A DNA stretch of 40,419 nucleotides from Prevotellaceae bacterium (GCA_031271815.1 JAISVA010000015.1:1-40419), one strand, 5' to 3'; counted from the first letter of the stretch, positions 24,324 to 33,779 are shown. Translations and numbers: made by a program. Notes: generated by a model not told the origin, from the sequence alone.

Positions 24324-25577
24324 TCACTCTACATTCCGTATCACCACCCTCCTGTTTTTCAGATGCTCTTCTTCGGTTTGCGCATTTTTGACAACAGGAT
24401 CGGCTTTGCCTTTTCCTGCGTATTTCAATCTTTCTTTTGAAATGCCTTTTTCAATAAGTATCTGGTAAATCTTTTTGGCTCTTTTTACGGAGAGAGCCTG
24501 GTTGTATGCTTCGGATCCTCTTTCATCGGTATAACCTTCGATCATGAATTTACCGTCTTCGTACCGGTTGATAAATTTCAGCAGAAAAGCAATCTCCTCG
24601 TTGTAGTTGCCAACCAAATTATCGTTGTCGTAGTCAAAAAGGAAAACGCATGTTTTGGGGTCTTGCAGGTATATGTTGGAATTGGCGACCGAATCAACCG
24701 CATCAACTGTTTCCGACAGTACCGGAATCGGTTCAAGTTCGGGCGCCGGATCCGGTTTTACAAGCAGGTCGGCGATTGCCAAAGCCGGCTGGTCGAACGT
24801 AAGCGGGGTGAAATACATGTTCATTTCGTTTTTTGTCGAAAAGCGGCTTTCTTCCGGCAACGGACGGGTGTTTGCATCCTGCGTATCTTCCGGTTGCGGA
24901 GTGACTGAAGCGAAAAAGATCGAAGTATCACCCTGTAAAACCGGGACATTTTCGTCTGAAGCCGAATTTACGTTTTCTCCAAGATTTACCGGCACAGACC
25001 ACGTACCGTCTTTTTCAAGTGTAGAATACCAAATGTCCGATCCGCCCAGCGTTCCGGGCAGGTCTGCCGCATAATAGAGTTTTTTTCCGTCGGAAGACAG
25101 CGCCGGATTGTAGATCTTTCCCTGCACTTGTATGTCGTCAGGCTTGTACCTCCATCCGCTATATGCCACGATGGAGCCGGGCAGGGTTTGTCTTTCCGTT
25201 TTAATCCGTGCGATTGTAACGGTTTCAGGCGTGTCCCACCGGTTGCCTTTCCATACGGACGAATAGAGTAATCCTCCTTTGGAAAAGTAAATTTTTTTCG
25301 AAGAATCGTCGTATGTGAAATGTCCTTCTATTCCAAGTCTGTTCAATTCCGGAGCCGGTCTGATGCTGCTTTTTTCAAGCTTCTCGTCTAATTTTGCCGT
25401 ATATGCGATTCCTTCCTCAAAAAAAGCTACCCTTCCGAACCGGTAAGGAGAAAGTCCTTCCTTATTCAAGACCGAATAGTATCGTGTAAATTCGGGATCG
25501 GCGTTTACAGAAATATTTTCCTGAGCCGCCATGCCGGAGAAAGGAAATAACAGACATATCCATATCCATTTTCTCAT
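24324..25577 (-). CDS. OmpA-family protein with PD40-like repeats
   Basis: A 417-residue envelope protein. A signal peptide (MRKWIWICLLFPFSGMAAQ) precedes a PD40/WD40-like region with KIYFSKGGLLYSS, NPALSSDGKKLYYAADLPGTLGGSDIWYS and SDENVPVLQGDTSIFFAS. The C-terminal 110 residues are an OmpA peptidoglycan-binding domain (FDYDNDNLVGNYNEEIAFL, IEGYTDERGSEAYNQALSV, RVVIRNVE end). This layout recalls PorE-type proteins that tie type IX components to the cell wall, but such proteins are also widespread partners of PorP-like barrels. It is 44 nt after the giant cargo gene and 108 nt before the PorP-like gene. Confidence 0.87.
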   Translation of the reverse strand: MRKWIWICLLFPFSGMAAQENISVNADPEFTRYYSVLNKEGLSPYRFGRVAFFEEGIAYTAKLDEKLEKSSIRPAPELNRLGIEGHFTYDDSSKKIYFSKGGLLYSSVWKGNRWDTPETVTIARIKTERQTLPGSIVAYSGWRYKPDDIQVQGKIYNPALSSDGKKLYYAADLPGTLGGSDIWYSTLEKDGTWSVPVNLGENVNSASDENVPVLQGDTSIFFASVTPQPEDTQDANTRPLPEESRFSTKNEMNMYFTPLTFDQPALAIADLLVKPDPAPELEPIPVLSETVDAVDSVANSNIYLQDPKTCVFLFDYDNDNLVGNYNEEIAFLLKFINRYEDGKFMIEGYTDERGSEAYNQALSVKRAKKIYQILIEKGISKERLKYAGKGKADPVVKNAQTEEEHLKNRRVVIRNVE

Positions 25578-25621
25578 ATTTTTAATTTTTAATCTATTGT
25601 TTGTAATTTATTTTCTTTTAT

Positions 25622-28600
25622 CTACTTCAATCTGATTACTTCAATCGTACCTTTCTCCACCCGGTCGTCCTTCATGGTGACTGAATAGATGTATACGCCT
25701 GCGTCGGCTGTTTTTCCTCGATAAGTTCCGTCCCACCCGTCTTCCGAATCACAGATCAGGTTGCCGTAGCGATCGTAAATGAATACCGTGTATCCCGGCA
25801 TAAAATCGTCGTTCAGTCCGTCCTTGTCGTAAGGAGTAAATGCCGTAGGTATTTTTGTAGCATCAACCAGCCTGATGGCTGCCTGAAGGCTTTTTGTAAC
25901 CGGACATCCGCCGTTTTCCGCTTTTACGAGGTAGGCGACTGATTTGGAAGGTGAATGCTCGAATACCGGCTCGTTTGTTTCCCCCAGCAGCGTTTCGGAA
26001 TCCTCTTCTACCAGGTACCAGTAGTAAGGTCCGGTTATTGTATTACCGGTAATTGCTTCCAACCGGGCAGGTTCGCCCAAGTTGACAACGGTTGTTTTTA
26101 CCGAGAGATTTACAGGCGACGCCGTAGCCACTTTCACCTCATCCGAGTATGCCGTGTCGGAAAGTGAACAGGCTGTTCCTTTCGCCTGCACCGAATAGAT
26201 GGCGTTTTCGACCGGAATAATTGTTCTTTCCGGTCCGGCAGTTGTTTCACCGTCCCACCACAGGTATGCTTCCGGGATTCCGTTTTGCACGTATGCCGTC
26301 AGCGTAACGAGTTGGTCGTTATCCTGGCATATATCGTAATTATCGGCGGAAAGGGTCAGTTCTGTTTCCTGTTCCACAGTGACTGTTATCGAATCTTCAG
26401 TGGCAGGACATTTGTCTAACGCTGTTTTGACTGTTACACTGTATTGGGTCGTTTTGTCAGGTAGAACCGAAACGGATGATGTATTTTCCGGACTGTCCGG
26501 CGACCAGCTGAATGTTCCTGCTTTGCCTTGTGTGATTTCTGCCAGAAGCCTGATTGGATTTGTTTCCGTTTCGCAAATCAATTCTTTATCTGCAGTCAAC
26601 TTGATTTTCAACGAGTCGTCTATGGTAAGTGTAATTCTGGCAGTATCCGAAGGACAGGCTTTAAGCACAGCCCAGTATTCCGTTTCATCTGCCCGAACGG
26701 TAATTGTAGTTTCCTCGCTTTCGTTAAACCATTTGTAGGAATTTACGGGATAATCCGTATTGTTTACCGAGAGTTCGATCAAATCGCCTGCACAGGCAAC
26801 CGTTTCGCTTGCGTTTATCTTGAAACCGGATACGGAAATATATTCGATTGCCTGTTCAAATTCGATTGTGAAGTTTTGAGATTCATTTACAATTTTCACT
26901 TTAAACGTAGTTTTTCCGGTCAGGGTAAACGACGGATTGAGCTGGTTTTCCTTCGGAACATTTATCTTTACAAAATCAGCCGCATCGTCTGTTTTCATAT
27001 ACCATTCTACGGTTGTACCGGCTTGCTCGATGATGGCGAGCGATTCTTTCGATAGACTGAGCGTTACTTCGGCGTCGCTCGAACAGACCGAATTGGTCCA
27101 ATCCTGGAAAATATCAATCATTTTGTATGTTACGGTGGTTGAAATGGAGTAAGAGATGCAAGCTCCTGCCGTTTCTTCCGTTTCGGAAATTGTTTTTGCC
27201 GTCTCTTCATCTTCGGCGGCAATTACGCGGAAATAGACCGTTTCGTCCGGATTGTAATCTTTCGCGTTTATCGTAAAGGCTGTTTCCCGAACCGGGTCGG
27301 CGTTTATATTTTTCCAGGTTGTTTGATCGGTAGAATACTGGTAAACAAACCAGCTGACCGGATTTTCCGTCTTTGTGTCCGTCTCGCCCAATAGTAACAA
27401 AATCGTCCCGCCGGCAACAGTCGTATCTTTTACGCCTGTTTCCCCGATGAAAAGGGCTATTTTTGCATCGTCGCAATTTTGTTTGATCTGTATTTCTTTC
27501 GTGCCTGAAATGCCGGACTTGTCTTTGGCTGTTGCCGTAACAGTCACGTTTCCTTCTATGCCGGCTTCATTTGCCGTCAGGATGCCCCGGGATGATATGT
27601 TGGCATAAAGGTGATTGTCAATGCTCCAGTTAACATCAAGGAAAGTTGCATTCTCAGGCGTAATTTCAGGGAAAAGCCGGATTGACTCTCCGATTTGCAG
27701 GCACCGGCATCCTTTTACGGCGATTGATTCGGTGTAAACCAGCTCCTCTACAACGATATAGATTGTGGTATCCGACCGGAAGATATGATACGTACTGTCT
27801 TTCCCGTTTCCGTAATCCAAGTAATAGGTATAGGCGCCCGATTCATTTTCGATCTTCATTTCGCCGTTTTCATCGGTTAAATTTGAACTGTAAAAATCTT
27901 CACCCTGCTTGATTTCCAATAGTGTATTCGTGATGGGATTGCCTTTCGTATCTTTCACGATGAAGGTGGTTGTATAATAATCAACTCCGGATATGACCTG
28001 GAATTTCACGTCGTATTCGCCGACAACAAAATCGCGCTGTACGATGCCGTCTATTATGAACCGGTATTTTCCGGGCATCAGCTTATCCCAGATAAGTCCG
28101 CTATCGTCCGTCTTCAGCTCGTTGTGCGTAAAGTCATCGAAAAAAGGATTGGCGTCCAGCGTTCCGTCATCGTTATACTTGTATATGGCGCCATATACGT
28201 TAACGATTGGTTTCAGGTCTTTATCAAGTACGGTGATTTCGACTTTCGGCTTTATCGGAAGAACAATAAAAATGGTTGTATCTTCCCGTGCCGACAGGGC
28301 GGTTGTAAACGATCCGTTCTTTACGCCGTTGAATCCCAAATCCCGCAACAAAAAGCTGTATATATACTCTCCGGCAAAGCAGCGCGCCGGTTTATCGAAA
28401 ACGTTGTAGTCATTTCCTTCTTCATCTTTCCGGATGGAAGGAATAATATAGGAGTAATTCGTTGAATCGGAATTAAGCAGATCCATGCGCATTACTTGCG
28501 GAAAAACTTCTTTTCCTTCGAGCAGGAATTTGAAATAGACCTTTTTCATCCTCGCATCCGAAGCTTTGCGCTGTAAAATAATTGTTGCGTCGGAGTTGAT

Positions 28601-30262
28601 CGAAAAGTCAAAAACGGTGTCCAGTGCGACAGCCTGATAATCGCCATCCAGCAAATAATCGGTAAAAGCGCCGAATTCGTCCGTAGTAAATCCGGAATGG
28701 GAGGCGAAATCATACAGCGAGTCGGTAAGCAGCACGCCATCCTTGTATTTGAATATTCCGGCATACTGGTAAGGCGACGGCGCGCCATCCAAATCCAATA
28801 CGACGAATTTCACTTCGTTTTTCTTCACTAAGTCAAAATAGATGGTGGTGTCTTTTCCGCGCGATGTTTTTATTGTTTCGGGTATTTCAAAAACATCCGA
28901 CATCTGCCCGGTGTACTTAAATTCGTTTATTGAAAAGGAGTAGGTATAATTGGCGGGCGTTGCATAAACGGTGCAAAATTGTCCGCCGCATTCGTACGAA
29001 CGCGAAGTACATTTGTTTGTGCCGTTATCCGAATTTACGCAAATAGTTCTTACCGATGCCGGAGTAACCGTTTCTCCGTTTAATCGAAATTCAAAATTTA
29101 CCTTGTAATAATCATCGTAGTAGAGAATGATGGTTGTATCCTGCGTGAGGAGGTAAGTTAGGGGATTTTTTTCAAATATTGTCTCAATCGTATATTCGGC
29201 ATTTTTATAGACAAAAATCTTTCTTGTCGCATGATTGTCCGTATCGAATCTCCGGTCGCTTATCAGGAACGGCGCATCCGGATGGTCGCTTTCCGGATCT
29301 TTCCATACTGTTTTTACAGTCAAAATGACTACTTCTCCTTCCCATTCGGAAGGGTCATCCGGAGGGAAAACCGGAATGGTATCGGGCGGAATTACAATTA
29401 TTATGGGGGCTGTTTCAATGAGAAAATAAACCGTATCTTTCATTTCCGGAGTAACCAGACAGGTATATTCGACTGTTAATTTACCATACTTGCCGGTCGA
29501 AACTTCTGCCCTGTATTTATCACCGGGCTTACAGGAAACCGGACTGTCGAACAGGTTGTAACCTGCGCCGCCGGGTGCATCTTTTGCGGGCGATTCACCG
29601 TAAAGGACATAATTCCCGGCATCGTTTTTCCGGTAAACCCTGATATTTCCGGCGGCTACATTTGTGACTACGCCGTCTTTTTTAAAACCGAAATAAACAG
29701 GCATCAGAGAGTGGACACTCAGTGCGTCAATGTTTCGATCCAAACTTCCGTCCATCTCGAAGATCTCCTGTTGTAAAAGAGCGGTATATTTGTACTTTTC
29801 CTTATCGAGCAAAATAAATTCTGCAGCTCCGTTTTCATCGGTCTTTTTGGTCGAAAAAAGTGAATCGGAACCGTTTTCGCGTATTTTGTACATATTGACT
29901 TCTTCGTCCGGCAACGGATTCCCGTCACCGTCGTGCAGGGTGATTGTCGCTTTACTGAAATCGAGGTTTATCCAGACAAAATCGTCTGCAGCAGAAATGG
30001 AAAATTTCCCGGTTGAATAGTCTCCGTAGTTTATTTCGTAGGTATAATCGCCCGGAGCAAACGAAGTAACGATTTGTCCCAGTTCATTGGGAACTAATGT
30101 TGTTTCGCTTTCATCGTGTGACGTTATTTTTACGGAAGAAAGAAGCGGAGTATCATCCGGGTCGGTCAGTTGAAGAATAAGAAGCTTATCTTGTCCCGAA
30201 AGAGAACATATACTTAATAGCATTGCCAAAAGGCATGCCAATTTCCTACAAAATTTTCCCAT
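25622..30262 (-). CDS. Giant T9SS type B cargo protein, adhesin-like
   Basis: A 1546-residue secreted protein. After a signal peptide (MGKFCRKLACLLAMLLSICS, then LSGQ) the first half has several Cna-B/carboxypeptidase-regulatory-like units, each reading roughly L-D-x-D-G-x-P ... T-D-E-x-G ... G-x-Y ... (for example VVLDLDGAPSPYQYAGIFKY and ITVLDKDLKPIVNVYGAIYK). A BIG2-like domain follows (about residue 890: CLQIGESIRLFPEITPENA), then Ig/PKD-like domains with paired cysteines. The end (PTAFTPYDKDGLNDDFMPGY, VFIYDRYGNLICDSEDGWDG, AGVYIYSVTMKD) is the gliding-motility-associated C-terminal domain used for type IX secretion. Likely a cell-surface adhesin or matrix protein; the following OmpA-like and PorP-like genes are plausible display partners. 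Start at 30262 chosen for the signal peptide. Confidence 0.9.
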   Translation of the reverse strand: MGKFCRKLACLLAMLLSICSLSGQDKLLILQLTDPDDTPLLSSVKITSHDESETTLVPNELGQIVTSFAPGDYTYEINYGDYSTGKFSISAADDFVWINLDFSKATITLHDGDGNPLPDEEVNMYKIRENGSDSLFSTKKTDENGAAEFILLDKEKYKYTALLQQEIFEMDGSLDRNIDALSVHSLMPVYFGFKKDGVVTNVAAGNIRVYRKNDAGNYVLYGESPAKDAPGGAGYNLFDSPVSCKPGDKYRAEVSTGKYGKLTVEYTCLVTPEMKDTVYFLIETAPIIIVIPPDTIPVFPPDDPSEWEGEVVILTVKTVWKDPESDHPDAPFLISDRRFDTDNHATRKIFVYKNAEYTIETIFEKNPLTYLLTQDTTIILYYDDYYKVNFEFRLNGETVTPASVRTICVNSDNGTNKCTSRSYECGGQFCTVYATPANYTYSFSINEFKYTGQMSDVFEIPETIKTSRGKDTTIYFDLVKKNEVKFVVLDLDGAPSPYQYAGIFKYKDGVLLTDSLYDFASHSGFTTDEFGAFTDYLLDGDYQAVALDTVFDFSINSDATIILQRKASDARMKKVYFKFLLEGKEVFPQVMRMDLLNSDSTNYSYIIPSIRKDEEGNDYNVFDKPARCFAGEYIYSFLLRDLGFNGVKNGSFTTALSAREDTTIFIVLPIKPKVEITVLDKDLKPIVNVYGAIYKYNDDGTLDANPFFDDFTHNELKTDDSGLIWDKLMPGKYRFIIDGIVQRDFVVGEYDVKFQVISGVDYYTTTFIVKDTKGNPITNTLLEIKQGEDFYSSNLTDENGEMKIENESGAYTYYLDYGNGKDSTYHIFRSDTTIYIVVEELVYTESIAVKGCRCLQIGESIRLFPEITPENATFLDVNWSIDNHLYANISSRGILTANEAGIEGNVTVTATAKDKSGISGTKEIQIKQNCDDAKIALFIGETGVKDTTVAGGTILLLLGETDTKTENPVSWFVYQYSTDQTTWKNINADPVRETAFTINAKDYNPDETVYFRVIAAEDEETAKTISETEETAGACISYSISTTVTYKMIDIFQDWTNSVCSSDAEVTLSLSKESLAIIEQAGTTVEWYMKTDDAADFVKINVPKENQLNPSFTLTGKTTFKVKIVNESQNFTIEFEQAIEYISVSGFKINASETVACAGDLIELSVNNTDYPVNSYKWFNESEETTITVRADETEYWAVLKACPSDTARITLTIDDSLKIKLTADKELICETETNPIRLLAEITQGKAGTFSWSPDSPENTSSVSVLPDKTTQYSVTVKTALDKCPATEDSITVTVEQETELTLSADNYDICQDNDQLVTLTAYVQNGIPEAYLWWDGETTAGPERTIIPVENAIYSVQAKGTACSLSDTAYSDEVKVATASPVNLSVKTTVVNLGEPARLEAITGNTITGPYYWYLVEEDSETLLGETNEPVFEHSPSKSVAYLVKAENGGCPVTKSLQAAIRLVDATKIPTAFTPYDKDGLNDDFMPGYTVFIYDRYGNLICDSEDGWDGTYRGKTADAGVYIYSVTMKDDRVEKGTIEVIRLK

Positions 30263-30307
30263 GATTTTACTTTCTCTTAAAATTGTGATTTCTTTCCCTA
30301 TATTTGG

Positions 30308-30336
30308 CAAAGATATAAAAAAATAGTAATCTGCAA
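30308..30336 (-). promoter_or_regulatory. Promoter of the giant cargo / OmpA / PorP operon
   Basis: On the minus strand TTG (30336-30334) is followed after 18 nt by TATCTTTG (30315-30308), a perfect Bacteroidota -33/-7 pair. The predicted leader is about 40 nt. Confidence 0.6.
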
Positions 30337-30486
30337 TATATTTTGAATAGTTTTTTGTTTTACAGGTTTGTTTAAATTTTTTATCCAGGAGTATTTTTAG
30401 TATGTCTATCTTATGTTAAAATATTCATTTTCAATTAGATTTATTAAAAATAACTATCTTGGTAAAAATAATTTCATATTATATAA

Positions 30487-30539
30487 AACCTCATCGTTTT
30501 TTCTAATAATTCTGCACTTTTGAATGAGAGGATGAGGTT
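30487..30539. other. 9-bp hairpin upstream of the cargo operon promoter
   Basis: AACCTCATC (30487-30495) pairs perfectly with GATGAGGTT (30531-30539) around a 35-nt AT-rich loop. It could be a terminator for the FemAB-like gene transcript, a remnant of a small mobile element, or a small RNA. None is shown. Confidence 0.4.
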
Positions 30540-30566
30540 AATTCTTATGATTCAGCAATCCAATTA

Positions 30567-30708
30567 ATTTTTTAGGCTGTAGTTTAAAACAGAGTTGCTA
30601 TCTGCACATATTTACGAAAACCTTCGTATACAGACAGCCCGGAGGGCTACATATGAAGAGTATCAAGGAAAAGATTACAACTTTATTTTAAACTACAGCC
30701 ATTTTTTA
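30567..30708. mobile_element. MITE-like element: 15-bp terminal inverted repeats and 8-bp flanking duplication
   Basis: GGCTGTAGTTTAAAA (30575-30589) and TTTTAAACTACAGCC (30686-30700) are perfect inverted copies enclosing 96 nt. Both ends are flanked directly by ATTTTTTA (30567-30574 and 30701-30708), as expected from target duplication. The inside has two further hairpins, TACGAA-aacc-TTCGTA and AGCCC-gga-GGGCT, and no reading frame of note. The flanking repeat is low in complexity, so the duplication could be chance. Confidence 0.7.
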
Positions 30709-30807
30709 TTATAACGTTCTAATAATAAAGTTTTTTGTTAAAATCAGGTTTTCACTTTTCTGTTACCTGTCCCTTAAACTTCTTTTCAATAAAAATTTAG
30801 ACTGGTT

Positions 30808-31758
30808 TTAAAAAGGTACGAAACAGTCAATCCATTTTGAGGAGCTTCGTCTTATCCGGGAATAGGGCGTCTGGATAGAACCGAAACGACGGTAAGCGTT
30901 CTCAGTATTCTCTATCATGCTTCCTTCAAAATCAAATGATTTTGTTTTTCCTGAAAGAAATTTCAATGCCTCCCATACCAGTAGCGAAGAGGCGCCCGAC
31001 GAACGGAATTCCGGGCTCGCAAACGGGATCATATAGTATGCCGACTGTTTGTCCCACACAATAAATGCGCCTGCTTGGAAATTTCCTGCCTGGTCTTTTA
31101 TTGCGATAATCATTCCCTGATTCCGTGCAACAGAAGCATTGTAACAAGCAAGGAATAAGGATTTTGGGCATTCATTTTTCTTTCCTTTGGGTAATAGCGA
31201 ACGTGTTTTGTGTTCATAGAATTCTTCCGGAGAAAGTTCAAATGAAACTTTCAGCTCCTTTTCCGCTTTCCGGATATGCCGTTTGTTGGAGTCCGAGAAA
31301 TTGGCGAAAACGTTGTTCAAGTCGGAAATATCCGGAATGCGGTAGGTGTAGCGGGTAGTTTGCGAAAATCCCCGCCAATAAAACGGCAGCCAGTTGGTAA
31401 ATGAAAAATGAAAGTGTTGCAGAAAAACGGCTAATTTCAGCGTGTCTAATTGCGAAATAATGTTGTTGCAAATTTTTTTCTCGTAGCTCAACCGCTCATT
31501 TTCGGTTTGTCCTTCCGGATAGTCGATCCAGATGCCGCTTGTTTGCGTTAACATCGGCTGGAGAATGTATCGCAATCCCCATTTTTTTTTGAATTCAAAA
31601 GGCATGCTCGCGATAATCTTGCCGGTTGCATTGCGGACAAACAGGACATCCCATTTCCGCCCGGCACAGACTGCCTCCATCCACCAGTATTGGGAGAAGA
31701 GCGGAATTTCGGGATGTTTTTCGCAAAATTGCTTGTATACGGGTTTGTTTGAATTCAT
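30808..31758 (-). CDS. FemAB/GNAT-like acyltransferase-fold protein
   Basis: A 316-residue cytoplasmic protein. It begins PEIPLFSQYWWMEAVCAGRKWDVLFVRN and has KKWGLRYILQPMLTQTSGIW, then SDSNKRHIRKAEKELKVSFELSPEEFYEH, AGAFIVWDKQSAYYMIPFASPEFRSSGASSLLVWEALKFLSG and FDFEGSMIENTENAYRRFGS. This order, with a split acyl-CoA N-acyltransferase fold and the FDFEGS motif, is that of FemAB-like or GNAT proteins of Bacteroidota. In other bacteria FemAB proteins add amino acids to peptidoglycan from tRNA; whether this one does is unknown. It stands alone between two repeat elements. Start 31758 preferred to 31803. Confidence 0.68.
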   Translation of the reverse strand: MNSNKPVYKQFCEKHPEIPLFSQYWWMEAVCAGRKWDVLFVRNATGKIIASMPFEFKKKWGLRYILQPMLTQTSGIWIDYPEGQTENERLSYEKKICNNIISQLDTLKLAVFLQHFHFSFTNWLPFYWRGFSQTTRYTYRIPDISDLNNVFANFSDSNKRHIRKAEKELKVSFELSPEEFYEHKTRSLLPKGKKNECPKSLFLACYNASVARNQGMIIAIKDQAGNFQAGAFIVWDKQSAYYMIPFASPEFRSSGASSLLVWEALKFLSGKTKSFDFEGSMIENTENAYRRFGSIQTPYSRIRRSSSKWIDCFVPF

Positions 31759-31883
31759 GAATGTATTTTTGTTGAAATAATTCAAGTTGCCGGTTGATTT
31801 CAAGTCCTCCTGACTTCGAAATAGAAATTATTTTGAGATATATAAATAGCAACTTAAATTTGAAATACATAAATTATATGAGG

Positions 31884-32021
31884 CTGTCTCAAAAGAACGC
31901 AGACGGCACGGATAACGCGGATGAACACGGATTTTTATGCCGTTGATAATTAACCATATATAAAATTCCTATTCATTTGTTATCTGTGAAAATCCGTGTT
32001 ATCTGCGTTCTTTTAAGACAG
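31884..32021. mobile_element. MITE-like inverted-repeat element
   Basis: CTGTCTCAAAAGAACGCAGA (31884-31903) and the inverse of TCTGCGTTCTTTTAAGACAG (32002-32021) match at 19 of 20 positions. A second pair inside, AACACGGATTTT (31924-31935) and AAAATCCGTGTT (31989-32000), extends the stem. The left arm carries three GGAT units. No reading frame; no clear flanking duplication. It lies between the FemAB-like gene start and the kinase stop, and the CTGTCTCAAAA ends resemble those of some insertion sequences. Confidence 0.7.
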
Positions 32022-32044
32022 TTCCATCTTTTTAATGCGGTTTT

Positions 32045-33700
32045 TTAATAAATAAAGCTGCTACCCCCGAAAAACTCCCGCAAAAGAGAGGTCGTTGGAA
32101 CATCGTTGTCCTGAATGGCAGAAAAATAACGGAGAAATTTCAACAGGCGATGCGCTTCCGAGAATTCTTCGCAATCTTGCGGAACATCCAGTAATATAGG
32201 CTCCACGTATTTTTTGATTACGGCAAATTCAAAAATCAAGGCTGAGTTGAACATTGCGTCCGCATTTTCCTGGTAGGGGAATATCCATTTGGCTTCACCT
32301 TTCTGTACGCTATCCCATCGCGCGATGGTGTCTTCCGCCGAGTATCCCCGGTATTTATAATCACGAATGATACGCCTCAGCAAGCGGTTGTCGGTGGTTG
32401 GAATCCAGTTGTGGTCGTCCAGCGAAATGGTCGTCAAAGCCGACACGTAAACTTTGAATTTCTGCTCGTTCGGGATTTTTGTCAAATCGGGGTTAAGTGC
32501 GTGAATTCCTTCCAGTACCAGCAAGTTATGCTTTTTCAGCTTTATTTTCTTTCCGCGATATTCGCGCTGACCGGTTTCAAAATTAAAAAACGGAATTTCA
32601 ATCTCTTCACCGTCGAGCAATTTGCATAAATCACTGTTGAAAAGTTCCAAATCCAGCGCATGTAAAGATTCAAAATCATAATCGCCCTTTTCGTCTCTCG
32701 GCGTTAATTCTCTCGGAAGGAAATAATCATCGAGAGAAAGGGCAATCGGCAACAGCCCATTTACGGCTAATTGAATGCCCAGCCGTTTGCTGAAAGTGGT
32801 TTTTCCCGAAGAGGAAGGACCTGAAACCAAAATTACTTTGATGTTTTTATTATTATAGATTTTATCGGCGATCTGTGAAATTTTTTTCTCCTGCAGCGCT
32901 TCCGCTACTTTAATAAGCATAGAAGCATTGTGCGATTTTTTGAGGGCTAAGTTCATATCGCCCACATTTCGCAGTCCCATAATCTGGTTCCATTCCGTAT
33001 TTTCGCCAAATGTTTCAAACAGTTTTTCCTGATCGATAAACTCTTCTACCTTTATCGGGTTTTGCCTGTTCGGCACTTGCAGCAGCAAGCCGTCGTAATA
33101 GAGTTGGAGGTCGAATACCCTCAGATATCCGGTTGACGGAGCCAGTGATCCGTAGTAGTAATCATATAATCCGCCCAGTTTATAGACGCGGGTGTACATT
33201 GCTCCCAGGCTTTTCAGGAGGTTTACCTTGTCTTTTGCACCCGATTTTTCAAAAATTTCAATGGCTTGACCGGCAGGCAGCACTTCCATCTCAAAGGGGA
33301 TGTCCTGCAAAATAGTCAGACTCATTTTTTCCTTTATCGCCTGAACATCATCTTCCGTCAGTTTGCGGTTCAGGTCAAGAATTTTGCAGTAATATCCCTT
33401 GGAAATCGGATGTTCGATACGCAATGAGGTTTCGGGATACAATTCCCGTATGGCTTCATACATCACAAAACTGAGCGAACGCACGTAAGTGCGCATGCCC
33501 GAAGGGATGTTTATCCCGACAAATTCGACCGTTTTGGGCTTATACACCCGAAATTTCAGGTCTTTCATTTTATGGTTCGCCCGCGCAGCAATCACACCGT
33601 ATTTTAATTGTAATCCCAAATCTTTGTATATCTCAAGCAGACTTGTTCCGGCAGGATATTTTTTCCGGACGCCGTTGTTTTTACAATATATCTCTATCAT
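32045..33700 (-). CDS. Nucleoside (uridine-type) kinase with N-terminal TGS domain
   Basis: A 551-residue cytoplasmic protein. Residues 1-60 form a TGS/ubiquitin-like domain (MIEIYCKNNGVRKKYPAGTS), followed by a region related to the second N-terminal domain of threonyl-tRNA synthetase (IEHPISKGYYCKI). The C-terminal half is a P-loop kinase of the uridine kinase/phosphoribulokinase type with GPSSSGKTT (294-302), SLDDYFLPRELTPRDEKGDYDFE, LEGIHALNP and RLLRRIIRDYKYRG. The fusion is common in Bacteroidota and annotated as nucleoside or uridine kinase; the true substrate is not settled by sequence. ATG codons at 33778 and 33712 lie in frame upstream, but the TGS domain begins at 33700. Confidence 0.88.
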   Translation of the reverse strand: MIEIYCKNNGVRKKYPAGTSLLEIYKDLGLQLKYGVIAARANHKMKDLKFRVYKPKTVEFVGINIPSGMRTYVRSLSFVMYEAIRELYPETSLRIEHPISKGYYCKILDLNRKLTEDDVQAIKEKMSLTILQDIPFEMEVLPAGQAIEIFEKSGAKDKVNLLKSLGAMYTRVYKLGGLYDYYYGSLAPSTGYLRVFDLQLYYDGLLLQVPNRQNPIKVEEFIDQEKLFETFGENTEWNQIMGLRNVGDMNLALKKSHNASMLIKVAEALQEKKISQIADKIYNNKNIKVILVSGPSSSGKTTFSKRLGIQLAVNGLLPIALSLDDYFLPRELTPRDEKGDYDFESLHALDLELFNSDLCKLLDGEEIEIPFFNFETGQREYRGKKIKLKKHNLLVLEGIHALNPDLTKIPNEQKFKVYVSALTTISLDDHNWIPTTDNRLLRRIIRDYKYRGYSAEDTIARWDSVQKGEAKWIFPYQENADAMFNSALIFEFAVIKKYVEPILLDVPQDCEEFSEAHRLLKFLRYFSAIQDNDVPTTSLLREFFGGSSFIY

Positions 33701-33779
33701 TGATGAATCCATAAAAAATGTATTTTTAGTTGTTATAGAATCCTTTACTGAGCCGTTCTTCTCAGTGTAAACCTGCACT

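Larger units (their letters stand above)
30316..30807. other. 492-nt intergenic stretch with two hairpin-type elements
   Basis: No coding sequence is supported. It holds the -33 part of the cargo promoter, a 9-bp hairpin (30487-30539) and a mobile-element-like unit (30567-30708). The remaining DNA at 30337-30486 and 30709-30807 is AT-rich and shows nothing I recognise. Confidence 0.6.

Noticed and set aside
30575-30700. A tRNA or known riboswitch in the hairpin-rich element
   Set aside because: No cloverleaf, no CCA or T-loop sequence and no riboswitch core could be found; terminal inverted repeats explain the structure better.
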